Part shown: piece after piece, positions 1-8,193 of the stretch
Position numbering within the stretch: the first letter of the stretch is position 1
How the letters are laid out: each line of letters opens with the position of its first letter
Assembly: GCF_001936475.1 (NCBI RefSeq)
Contig: NZ_MSPQ01000004.1
Location: 1 to 64,000 of the forward strand
Direction: 5' to 3'
DNA length: 64,000 nucleotides
DNA from: Algoriphagus marinus
GTDB lineage: Bacteria; Bacteroidota; Bacteroidia; Cytophagales; Cyclobacteriaceae
The notes under the pieces: model-generated
The model's database searches: none
What the model saw: the letters and a program-made list of their open reading frames with translations, nothing else
What the model was told of the DNA's origin: nothing
Translations under genes and position numbers: made by a program

Positions 1-45
1 CCCACTGCTCCCGATGTCTATCGTGGATGCCCACTGCCCTCTGCT
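1..45. repeat. Fragment of heptamer/CCCGAT repeat array
   Basis: The window opens inside the repeat also found at 17338-17497: CACTGC-type heptamers interrupted by a unit reading CCCGATGTCTATCGTGGATG. The array continues to the left of the window, so its length is unknown. No coding potential is seen. Confidence 0.7.
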
Positions 46-140
46 TATGGTTTTTTTGATTCAATGAAGTTGAAAGATAAAATTAACAGAGAAAGCACCC
101 ATTCCATATTAATCTGTCATTTTTTTAGGTTATGGATTTC

Positions 141-509
141 CTCCGATGAGTGTAGTTTAAGGTTGAATTTTAAAAAGGACCTTGCCTAATCTATAAGTAC
201 ATACGGGAGTAATTACGTCTTCCTATAAAAACGAATTTGTAATTTGCTTAGGATACAAGATTTTGAGGAATATAGCCAATTGAATCCCGATAGTCATCTG
301 GATGGTAGAGATATTCGGGTAGGACAAGGCGTGAAGAAATCATTCTGTGAATGATTTTAGCCTTGGCCCGGCTTGTAGGGCGGGCAAATTCCACCCAGCG
401 CCTAATTGAACTTCAGACGCTCTGAGGAGATACTACGCCTAAGGAGGAGATTACACCCAGCACCCATTTGATCTTCAAAAGTGCTGAGAAGAAACTACAC
501 CCAGAGGAG
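141..509 (+). repeat. Degenerate copy (A) of the RAYT-linked hairpin repeat
   Basis: The left part (from GAGTGTAGTTTAAGG near 148) matches the left end of the copies at 2279 and 13781. The right part (CACCCAGCGCC...ACTTCAGA...TACTACGCCTA, about 392-443) matches their right end. A second right-end-like segment follows at 450-509, so this copy has a duplicated or rearranged end. The stem that forms a perfect hairpin in other copies is broken here, and a CCCGATAGTCATCTGG palindrome remnant sits in the second hairpin. It contains no ORF and lies beyond the 3' end of the Fic gene. Confidence 0.6.
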
Positions 510-599
510 TTTAAATATGTGCCTATCTTTCAGATAAAGAGCAGTAAAGAAGCTTCGGAGGCTTTTTCAGCAAAGCCTAGTTAGGATCTCAACACATTC

Positions 600-2147
600 C
601 TACACTTTTGCAATAGGTTTACCTTTCATACCTGAATCGACCAATTGAGCAAGAAAATTGGTAAATGGCTCAATATTTTGTTTGGTACTTGCCTGCTCTA
701 ATGCATACATGTAGCTGTCACGCTGCTCAACAGGGATAACCGTCCATGGGTATCCTCCGGATGCAAGCATTGCATTCATCAAAAATCTTCCCATCCTCCC
801 ATTTCCATCCATGTAGGGATGAACAAAAACAAATACAAAATGACCGAGAACTGCCCTCACAGCTGCACTTGGTTCCTCCTCCAATAGTTGAAAAAGAACT
901 GGCATAGCATCCCGGACTGCTTCTTTGTTCAAGGGGGTATGCATAGAATTACCGATATAAACTTGGTGGTTTCTATATCCAGACAAATCAGATGGTTTCA
1001 ATAAACCAGCGACTACACTGGGCCCAAAAAGTTCGCGATACCATTCACCATGATCCTCATCAGCCACTTGACCTGGGTTTGATTTTCCCAAAATCTTTTT
1101 GACACTCTTTTTAACCGAATTAAATGCATCCCAATAGCCCCTTGCGGCCATGGCATCCCGCTCTTGGCTATCAGTCTTGTTTGTTTCACTATCCCAGTTA
1201 CCAGCTCTGATCTTTTCAATCATTTCCGGAGTAACTCTATATTTTTCAATGGATAAAGAATGATAGGCATCTGTTATAAAAATATCTTCAACTGATCTAA
1301 TGTAAGAAGTTATATCAGAGGGGATTCCTGGTTCAGAGGGGAACTGCTTGATTATTGTTTCCCTCATTTCCATCCACATTAACTTGATTCTACCTTCATA
1401 GGGAGACCTTATCCGGGAAGTAAAAAGTGAATGAGTTTGACTTTCAAATGGATCAGAAACTCTACAATCATACCCTGCCTTAATCATGGTCTCAGAGATA
1501 GTATTAGCTATTTTTTCCTTTCCAATATTTTTGAACGCACCGGAGATCCTTCCGGCGATTACACTATGGCCTCCATTTAAAAGTAATGCCAAGATTTCAG
1601 AGGCATCGTTCACCAAGGAAAGGACTGTCCTCACATCCAAGGGGTTATGAATATAGGTGCTTGGGGAACATCTGACCAATGCAGCGGGCAAAGAATACAT
1701 TCTTATCCCTTGATTTACAACCTGTTCATGCTTGTCGGGCAAATTAGCTTTCAATAAAAATATTGAGGTGCTATACAGTAGAGAAGTGCTGGCATTGTTG
1801 GCTTGGGGAGATCGTACAATCAATTGAGAGGGAATGGTGGTATTTCCAGCATGTAGCATCAAGGATTGCTCCGCTGAAAGACACCAATCTTCCCCAAATC
1901 TATCTTCCAGATATTGAACACAAAACTCCCAATAATTGCTGAACCAGACCGTACTATCCCCTTCATTGAAAGCCGGAGGGACAGCTAAATACCAACCTTT
2001 ATAAACCTCTTCAATGAATTTATTTTTAAGCAGTCGCTCTCTGTGTGTACGACTGAGCATTTCCGATTTTATGGCCACGACTCCTTGATCTTGAAGCGCT
2101 TTAAGTTCTTGTAATGAATCAGCTAATTTTTCAGCCGGAGTTGCCAT
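600..2147 (-). CDS. Fic-domain protein with AbiEi-like N-terminal region
   Basis: The 515-aa protein carries the Fic core motif HPYMDGNGRMGR at residues 443-454, matching HPFx(D/E)GNGRxxR. Enzymes with this motif usually transfer AMP, or another NMP, to a target hydroxyl. A segment near residue 296 (SLSIEK, followed by RVT) resembles the autoinhibitory (S/T)xxxE(G/N) helix but has Lys in the last position. The first 200 residues look like a winged-helix plus AbiEi-type module (GWY, then a Trp/Phe-rich stretch, then LSAEQSLxLH), seen in some Fic proteins; that part is inferred by eye. There is no signal peptide, so it is cytosolic. It stands alone between two copies of the RAYT-linked repeat, which suggests an accessory gene. 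Target and partner cannot be read from the sequence. Confidence 0.88.
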   Translation of the reverse strand: MATPAEKLADSLQELKALQDQGVVAIKSEMLSRTHRERLLKNKFIEEVYKGWYLAVPPAFNEGDSTVWFSNYWEFCVQYLEDRFGEDWCLSAEQSLMLHAGNTTIPSQLIVRSPQANNASTSLLYSTSIFLLKANLPDKHEQVVNQGIRMYSLPAALVRCSPSTYIHNPLDVRTVLSLVNDASEILALLLNGGHSVIAGRISGAFKNIGKEKIANTISETMIKAGYDCRVSDPFESQTHSLFTSRIRSPYEGRIKLMWMEMRETIIKQFPSEPGIPSDITSYIRSVEDIFITDAYHSLSIEKYRVTPEMIEKIRAGNWDSETNKTDSQERDAMAARGYWDAFNSVKKSVKKILGKSNPGQVADEDHGEWYRELFGPSVVAGLLKPSDLSGYRNHQVYIGNSMHTPLNKEAVRDAMPVLFQLLEEEPSAAVRAVLGHFVFVFVHPYMDGNGRMGRFLMNAMLASGGYPWTVIPVEQRDSYMYALEQASTKQNIEPFTNFLAQLVDSGMKGKPIAKV

Positions 2148-2278
2148 ATTCTTTCAAATGAATTGTCCTTGTTGGTAGTTCAATAAATTAGAGATGTGCT
2201 ATTACAATAATTTAATGCTGTACCAAATCTATAGAATAATGCTGTACTATCTCGATAAAAAGATGAATTTTAATAGTT

Positions 2279-2559
2279 CCCCCGCTGAGTATAGTTTGAA
2301 GGTGAATTTTAAAAAGGACGTTGCCTAGGTGTAATCCACGACAATTGTCGGGAGTAATTACGCCTTTATATCAAATAGAATTTGTAATTCGAATTTGATT
2401 AAGAGACTAGAAATTTGGATCTTAAACCAATTGAATCCCGACAGCTGTACGGGATGGTAAGGATATGAGGGTGAAGTTACAAACTCATATCTTTAACCTG
2501 AACCAAGCGTCAAATTGAACTTCAAAGGTGCAGAGCAGATATTACGCCTAGAGGGGGGA
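2279..2559 (+). repeat. Copy B of the RAYT-linked hairpin repeat (no transposase)
   Basis: It starts with CCCCCGCTGAGTATAG and ends with TACGCCTAGAGGGGGG, the two ends being imperfect inverted repeats as in the transposase-bearing copy at 12708-13478. The left hairpin arms (AGGTGTAAT and ATTACGCCT) are present, but the 3-nt loop is replaced by a second palindrome, CGACAATTGTCG. The ACCAATT hairpin loop is likewise filled by CCCGACAGCTGTACGGG. It directly abuts a truncated coding fragment at 2560. Confidence 0.7.
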
Positions 2560-2679
2560 TCGGAGACCAAGGCCGATGAATGTAAAAAAAAAGACCTGAA
2601 GAAGGAGGAAAATCGTACTCCAATGGATGACTCTCCGGGTCAATCTCCTAAAAAGGCTCGATCACGGCCCAGAATTTGA
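2560..2679 (+). pseudogene. 3' coding fragment, 5' part lost at the repeat junction
   Basis: An open frame starts inside the last bases of repeat copy B and runs to the TGA at 2677-2679. It encodes a charged tail that includes KADECKKKDLKKEENR and ends SPKKARSRPRI. There is no start codon or upstream part, and a strong terminator follows at 2714. This is what remains when a gene's 5' portion is replaced by the repeat, as in the displaced RHS tips at 13479 and 13993. The original gene cannot be identified; the 3' end of an RHS toxin or immunity cassette is one possibility. Confidence 0.5.
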
Positions 2680-2713
2680 GCAATATATTTTACCTATTGA
2701 CTATTTGTTTTTG

Positions 2714-2747
2714 AAAAGACCCAGCTTAATTAAGCTGGGTCTTTTTT
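2714..2747 (+). terminator. Rho-independent terminator
   Basis: The stem AAGACCCAGCTT / AAGCTGGGTCTT is perfect with a tiny AT loop and is followed by a T run. It sits 35 nt after the stop of the truncated ORF ending at 2679, supporting that fragment as the 3' end of a real gene. Confidence 0.85.
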
Positions 2748-3299
2748 AAATAATTATACTTGGATTATGACAAAGCACTTAGAAAATCAATTTCACTAAA
2801 TAAAAAACAGTTTGGATTATTGGTATCAAAGGTTGCTTTATCGGGTTAATAGAATTACTTGAATCCGGAATTTTTAATAAAAAACCGGGTAGATAAACTG
2901 AAGAAATCTAGCTTGGCGAAGAGATCAGTAAGTGGGATGGTTATTAGCCATGGGAGATTCCATATGACCTTTAAAAAACACTTATATCCAGATCAAAATA
3001 CTTTTAAAAAAATAATTTTTGCCTTGAACTCGAAAATAATTCAATTATTTTTTGAGTTTTAAATTGCTCATGACAAAAGAATCTATTGGCATCTTAGTAA
3101 GTTAAGTATTCATATTTGAATGAAATTTAATCTTTTGACAAGAACTTGTTGTATTTTTTTAGAAAGATGGTTTTAAATGTAAAACTAATTGATAAATATA
3201 TCAATTGAATTTCCATTTGAGAAAGAAAGTGATATTGAAGTTACTTTAACTGTATTTGAAATCGAGTTTTTAACCAAATAATATTCTTTTAATTAAAAA
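2748..3299. other. AT-rich intergenic region with palindromes upstream of the RHS operon
   Basis: No convincing gene is present. An open frame at 2859-3062 is AT-rich, has no homologous look and ends inside a hairpin. Two palindromes are visible: AACTCGAAAATAATT pairing with AATTATTTTTTGAGTT at about 3027-3060, and a perfect 8-bp stem AATTGATA/TATCAATT with a 4-nt loop at 3187-3206. The promoter of the downstream operon should lie here, but no clear TTG/TAnnTTTG pair was found. Confidence 0.5.
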
Positions 3300-3345
3300 T
3301 TTTTGAACAAAAAATACCCATTTATGGGTATTTTTTGTTCAAAAA
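3300..3345 (+). promoter_or_regulatory. Perfect 22-bp inverted repeat in the RHS-operon leader
   Basis: Bases 3300-3321 are the exact reverse complement of 3324-3345, with a 2-nt centre, forming one of the longest perfect hairpins in the window. It lies just before the first credible start of the tail-fibre-like gene (3369 or 3378), so it would fold in the mRNA leader. The TTG at 3303 falls inside the left arm and is therefore an unlikely start. It could be an attenuator, a protective 5' stem or a protein-binding site; which one is not decidable here. Confidence 0.7.
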
Positions 3346-3368
3346 CTATTTTTCTATTTGCTCGAAAT

Positions 3369-4226
3369 ATGAGTGATATGAGATTCGTGATTTTACTTTC
3401 AATTTTTCTAGGGCTGACTTTTTACACTGTTAATGCCCAGACCTTAAACTTTGACCAATTGAATTCAACAGTAGGATCGGGTAGGGCCATAAGTTTTACT
3501 ACCTCATCCTGGGGAAATGGATTTGGGCATAGACTGATAAATGGTGATCCGGGAGAGTTCACCACTTTGAATTTACAATACAGACACAACGCATCGGTAT
3601 GGACTGATGCCATGGTAGTCACTTCTCTGGGTAATATTGGATTTGGTACGAGCAACCCTCATAATCCACAAGGGTGGGGTAAGGCAATTGAAGTTAGTTC
3701 CATCAGTTCTTCAAAATTTTTAGTATCTACTGTAACTAATACCGTTAGACTTGGATTTTATGCCCACTCAAATTGGAATGGTCCAAGAGGAATAATAGGT
3801 ACAGAATCCAATCATGACCTTTCATTTCATACCAATTATTCAGAGGAACATATTCGAATCAAAACTAACGGCAATGTTGGAATTGGTACTTCATCTCCCA
3901 CCAATAAGTTGGAAGTAAATGGCACAATCAAGACGAAAGAGGTGAATGTCACAGCAACTGGCTGGGCAGATTATGTTTTTGAGCCGGATTATCAGCTAAT
4001 ACCCTTGTCTGAGGTAGAGGCTTTTATTTTCAATAACGGGCACCTACCCAATATTCCAACTGAAAAGGAAGTATTTGAACAGGGTGTTAATCTACTGGAG
4101 ATGAATATTAAATTACTGGAAAAGATAGAGGAGTTGACGCTTTATATCATAGAGCTAAAAGGGCAGTATGATGAACAGGACAGAAAAATAAATCAAATCC
4201 AAATCAAATTACAAAATGAAAAATAA
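3369..4226 (+). CDS. Secreted tail-fibre-like protein (GNVGIGT repeats, coiled-coil C-terminus)
   Basis: A signal peptide of the form MRFVILLSIFLGLTFYTVNAQ follows the start; 3378 is the alternative ATG. The mature protein has low-complexity beta sequence, the GNVGIGT...NKLEVNGTI motif shared by phage tail fibres and Bacteroidota surface proteins, and then a conserved tail (GWADYVF, HLPNIPTEKE, GVNLLEMNIKLLEKIEEL). That tail is a chaperone-like trimerising region with a coiled coil. It is the first gene of the RHS operon and overlaps its paralogue by 11 nt. The TTG at 3303 was not used because it lies in the 22-bp hairpin and would bury the signal peptide. The exact role is unknown; secretion or surface presentation of the locus is an inference. 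Confidence 0.75.
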   Translation: MSDMRFVILLSIFLGLTFYTVNAQTLNFDQLNSTVGSGRAISFTTSSWGNGFGHRLINGDPGEFTTLNLQYRHNASVWTDAMVVTSLGNIGFGTSNPHNPQGWGKAIEVSSISSSKFLVSTVTNTVRLGFYAHSNWNGPRGIIGTESNHDLSFHTNYSEEHIRIKTNGNVGIGTSSPTNKLEVNGTIKTKEVNVTATGWADYVFEPDYQLIPLSEVEAFIFNNGHLPNIPTEKEVFEQGVNLLEMNIKLLEKIEELTLYIIELKGQYDEQDRKINQIQIKLQNEK

Positions 4227-4800
4227 CTTAATTTTTATTTGCCTATTTATTTTTTTTTCAGAAACCGTTTTGGCCCAGTCCAATTATTTTCCAAGTAGCG
4301 GGAACGTCGGGATCGGGACGCTCTCTCCTCTTTATCAGCTGCATCTACAAGCTTCTGAAGGAAACAGGGCTAGATTTCAGTTTGCTAATAAGACAGTAGA
4401 CTTAGTAAGTTATGGTGCTGGCTCAGATGCCTACAGTAGTACTCAGGGAGTTTTTATGTCCGGTCATGATGGTTTAATCATGACCGGACCAAACAACCAT
4501 CTAAGGATTATAACTAACAATGGAAGTTATACTGAACGGATAAGAGTTTTATCAAATGGAAATGTGGGAATCGGCACCAAAGTTCCGCAATATTTATTGG
4601 CTGTCAACGGGGTAATTGGGGCAAAAGAAGTCAATGTGACCACAGCAGGATGGGCAGATTTCGTTTTCGATCCAAAATACAAATTAATGCCCTTATCAGA
4701 AGTAGAGGCTTTTATCGCAAAAAACGGTCACCTCCCAAATATTCCAACCGAAAAAGAAGTAATCGAAGGTGGTGTGAACCTCTTGGAAATGAATATTTAG
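4216..4800 (+). CDS. Second tail-fibre-like protein, tail cut by an in-frame TAG
   Basis: It is a paralogue of the preceding gene, with a signal peptide (ending near VLAQS), two GNVGIGT motifs and the same GWADFVFDPKYK...HLPNIPTEKEVIEGGVNLLEMNI tail. The reading frame meets TAG at 4798-4800 exactly where the paralogue has Lys (AAG). Downstream, the same frame continues with LLEKIEELTLYVIELEKK and ends at a natural TAA at 4870-4872. A single A-to-T change has therefore removed the last 24 residues, the coiled coil that follows the conserved tail. The protein may be impaired, or readthrough may occur. It overlaps the previous gene by 11 nt, so the two are translationally coupled. Confidence 0.75.
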   Translation: MKNNLIFICLFIFFSETVLAQSNYFPSSGNVGIGTLSPLYQLHLQASEGNRARFQFANKTVDLVSYGAGSDAYSSTQGVFMSGHDGLIMTGPNNHLRIITNNGSYTERIRVLSNGNVGIGTKVPQYLLAVNGVIGAKEVNVTTAGWADFVFDPKYKLMPLSEVEAFIAKNGHLPNIPTEKEVIEGGVNLLEMNI

Positions 4801-4971
4801 CTCCTAGAGAAGATTGAGGAGTTGACTCTGTATGTGATTGAGCTGGAGAAGAAAATAAATGTTTTGAAATAAAAGAGGAGCTTGACCTATACAAGTTCAT
4901 TACCCGGTTTTCACTGGTGGGATATAAATAAACTAAATTTTGTCCTGCGCTTATAATAATTTAAATCAAAA

Positions 4972-7900
4972 ATGAAAGCAATTTTTACTTTTGTTATCGC
5001 ATTTTGCTTTTGTGTTTTCACATCTTGGGCACAGAATTCTAATCAAGAAACTGATAAGTCAAAATCAGATACATTAAAAAAAGAACAAGAGGTTCTGACA
5101 TTGAATATGTTTTCAGAACCATTTAGTCCAGTAGAACCTTTTCGAAAGATGCAAGTCCCACCTTCACCTCAGATGGCTTCTTTGGGGCAGTTTGGTGAAA
5201 TCCCCGTTAATTATTCAACAGGGATTGCCAACATCGGAATTCCAATTCATACTATAACTGTAAATGGCTATTCGCATAATATCGGGTTGGCTTACCATGG
5301 TGGCGGGATAAAAGTAAATCAAGTATCTTCGAATGTAGGTCTGGGATGGGCACTAAATGCCTCAGGAGTATTAGCAAATACTGCAAATAAAATTGGAGGA
5401 GATTTTGTTCAACTTCCTACCAATTTTTCAACTTTTAATCCTCATACGACCACAACCTCCTTTCCGGCTAGTAGGAATAATGTTGATTACATGTGGGCAC
5501 ATGATGGACTGAATAACTGTGTCGATACAGAACCGGATGTGATAAATTTTAATTTTGGCAGTCATTCTGGGGTGATGGTTCCTGTTTATCAAGGTGTTTA
5601 TCGAGAAGTGCCATATACTGGTTTGACCATAATGGATCTGGGGAATTCATATGTTGTTATTGATAAAAATTTTACCCAATATACTTTTGATGTAGTTGAA
5701 ACTACTTATCTCCCGCCTGGATGTCCTGGTTCTCTTTATTTGCAATCTGAAGGATGTATCAATGTTGGAGTTTATAATAACTCTTATTATTTATCAAAAA
5801 TCGAATCAAAGGAAGGGGGAATCATTAATTTCTTTTATGAGAATGAGAATTATTCCTATGCAATAAATAGAACCGAGCAGAAATATGCTTGGATAACAGG
5901 TAATGGGTGTCAAGTGGATACTAATTTACCGGATGTTAATTGTATTCAAGTGAGTTCAGTTACCGGAAAAAGATTAATAAGAATAGAGACTTCTGAGAAT
6001 GAACAAATACTTTTTAAATACAAAAATGAAAGTACTAGTGGTGGAACCCGTCAGGACTTACCTGGGGCTAAATCTCTTCAGTTTGTAGAAATTTACAACA
6101 CAGGAGATATTTCGCCGGTAAGGAAAGTTGAATTTATTTCATCTTATTTTACTTCTTCTGGGTCCACTGGCCCCAATCATCAAAGCGCTTGGGATAAAAG
6201 ATTGAAGCTTGATCAGGTTATTATCAATACTGATCAAGTATATTCCTTTTCATATAATGGTAATTTGGCGCCAAGATTATCCTATGATCAGGATTTCTAT
6301 GGGTATCATATTTTTAATAATGTATACAGTTCAATTCCCTACCATTCCTCTCATAATACTTCTGGTGCAAATAGAGAACCTAATGCCAGCAGGGTCACAG
6401 CTGGAATGCTTAATAGAATTACTTATCCAACAAAAGGGTATTCTACTTTTGAGTATGAGCCGAACATGGTTTATTTTGCCGGCCAGAATAAAGTGGGTCC
6501 AGGAGTTAGAATCAAGCGAATTAATTCGTTTTCAGGGACTAATTTACTAGCAAAGTACATCGACTATAAGTACATCCAAGAGGCTAGCACAAACTCATCT
6601 GGTTTAATTGATAACCTTCAGGGTACAGTAAATTTTATTGATCAACAATCCCAATGGCAACATGATTTGGACACTGGCCCCTATAGATTGGAGTGTTTTT
6701 TTTATTTAGTTAGCAGTGATGATCAACAATCCTCACTCATGGGTAGAAGTTATAATGTCACTTATTCTAGAGTAGAGGAAATTATTAATGATGGTTCTCA
6801 AGGAAAGAGAGTTTATCATTTTTCGAAAATTGGAGATATCGTTCCAAATCCGTCAGTTTCAATTGCTCAGATAAATTATGATTGGACGTATGGAATTCCA
6901 ACCAAAACCGAAGTTTTTGAAGGTAGTGGGACCAATCTTCAAAAGATTGAAGAAAAGTCTTATCAATACAAGACATTCATTACAAATAATTCTTCCTTTC
7001 AGGCAAGTGCTGGTCCAAGTTCTTTTTACTCTTTTGGAATGAAACTAAATAGGGAGCGAGCAGAAGTTGAACCAGGACAACAATGGCTTTTCAAGCCTGC
7101 TGTTTATAATCTTTTTAAATATGGTTACGTATCTGCTCTTATTTCCAAGATTAAAGAAACGACCAAAGTTTTTGAAAATGGTATTGCCATAGAATCTAAC
7201 GTGTTTTATTCCATTGATTCAATCAACAATCAAATCATAAAATCAGTCTACAGAGGTTCAAGCACTAACGGTGATGGTAAAAGCCGATATTTCTTTTATA
7301 CTGATGAAATAGGGGGGCAGAGCGCATATACACTGTATAAAGAACCTATTCTTTACTTGGATAAAAAAATAAGGGGCGGTATAGAATATACAATTGGAGG
7401 TGCATATTTTCCTTTGTCAACAATCAATGGCAAAAGGGTGATCCAAAAAGCCTATTCCATTGATTTACAGAGTTCAACAAGTACGTATAGTTTATCACTT
7501 TCAGACCCTACCAGTAGTGCGGGATTCAGATTGGCTAGTGAGGTTTTAGCCTATAATTTAAAAAATTACCCCTCACTTACTCGTGATCTGGAAATGAAAA
7601 CTAAAACACTATACGACAATACCGGTACCAAACCAGTAGCGTATGTTCAAAATTTTAATGCCTCTGATTCTGATATAGCATTTAGTAGTTTCGAATATAC
7701 GGATAACAAGGGCGGTTGGACCTACAGCGGTACCCCTATTACAACGACCTACAAAACAGGGAAGAAAGCGTACAATCTTAGCTCTGGCTCGGTAACCAAA
7801 ACTGGTATAGGAGCTTCCTCTTCGAACCCTTATAAAGTTGGTTTCTGGGCGAGAATGAGTTCTGGTTCAGGAAATGTTATTGTTGGTGGTCAAACAGAAT

Positions 7901-8181
7901 CTCTTACCACTACCTGGAAATGGGTGGAAAAGAACATTGCATCTTCAAGTCTTACGATTTCAGGAAGTAGTGTAATAATCGATGAGCTTAGGCTATATCC
8001 TGCTGAATCCATGATGACCTCCTTTACCTATGAACCTTTAGTAGGCGTGACTAGCCAAACAGACCCAAAGGGATATACGATTACCTACGTTTATGATGCG
8101 TCAAACCGCTTGATTACCATCAAGGACGAGGAGGGAAACATTTTGGAGCATTACGAATATAATTACGCTACTGGTAACTAA
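4972..8181 (+). CDS. SpvB/RHS-like secreted protein
   Basis: This 1069-aa protein has a signal peptide (MKAIFTFVIAFCFCVFTSWAQ). Its early region contains PPSPQMASLGQFGEIPVNYS and TGIANIGIPIHTI, a motif set that in Bacteroidota precedes RHS proteins and resembles the N-terminus of SpvB/TcdB-type proteins. The middle is beta-rich with many Tyr/Asn residues. The last about 70 residues carry RHS/YD repeats (YEPLVGVTSQTDPKG, YDASNRLITIKDEEGN). The gene ends 12 nt before the main RHS gene, so the two should be co-transcribed. By analogy with Tc toxins, this protein could form part of the beta-propeller/shell that encloses or presents the RHS partner; that is inference. No toxin domain is visible in it. 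Confidence 0.8.
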   Translation: MKAIFTFVIAFCFCVFTSWAQNSNQETDKSKSDTLKKEQEVLTLNMFSEPFSPVEPFRKMQVPPSPQMASLGQFGEIPVNYSTGIANIGIPIHTITVNGYSHNIGLAYHGGGIKVNQVSSNVGLGWALNASGVLANTANKIGGDFVQLPTNFSTFNPHTTTTSFPASRNNVDYMWAHDGLNNCVDTEPDVINFNFGSHSGVMVPVYQGVYREVPYTGLTIMDLGNSYVVIDKNFTQYTFDVVETTYLPPGCPGSLYLQSEGCINVGVYNNSYYLSKIESKEGGIINFFYENENYSYAINRTEQKYAWITGNGCQVDTNLPDVNCIQVSSVTGKRLIRIETSENEQILFKYKNESTSGGTRQDLPGAKSLQFVEIYNTGDISPVRKVEFISSYFTSSGSTGPNHQSAWDKRLKLDQVIINTDQVYSFSYNGNLAPRLSYDQDFYGYHIFNNVYSSIPYHSSHNTSGANREPNASRVTAGMLNRITYPTKGYSTFEYEPNMVYFAGQNKVGPGVRIKRINSFSGTNLLAKYIDYKYIQEASTNSSGLIDNLQGTVNFIDQQSQWQHDLDTGPYRLECFFYLVSSDDQQSSLMGRSYNVTYSRVEEIINDGSQGKRVYHFSKIGDIVPNPSVSIAQINYDWTYGIPTKTEVFEGSGTNLQKIEEKSYQYKTFITNNSSFQASAGPSSFYSFGMKLNRERAEVEPGQQWLFKPAVYNLFKYGYVSALISKIKETTKVFENGIAIESNVFYSIDSINNQIIKSVYRGSSTNGDGKSRYFFYTDEIGGQSAYTLYKEPILYLDKKIRGGIEYTIGGAYFPLSTINGKRVIQKAYSIDLQSSTSTYSLSLSDPTSSAGFRLASEVLAYNLKNYPSLTRDLEMKTKTLYDNTGTKPVAYVQNFNASDSDIAFSSFEYTDNKGGWTYSGTPITTTYKTGKKAYNLSSGSVTKTGIGASSSNPYKVGFWARMSSGSGNVIVGGQTESLTTTWKWVEKNIASSSLTISGSSVIIDELRLYPAESMMTSFTYEPLVGVTSQTDPKGYTITYVYDASNRLITIKDEEGNILEHYEYNYATGN

Positions 8182-8193
8182 TTATTTTTAAAG

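Noticed and set aside
2859..3062. 67-aa ORF upstream of the RHS operon
   Set aside because: Weak start, AT-driven composition, ends in a hairpin, no recognisable features.
3303..3368. TTG start at 3303 for the first tail-fibre gene
   Set aside because: It falls inside the 22-bp hairpin and would put over 20 residues before a normal signal peptide.
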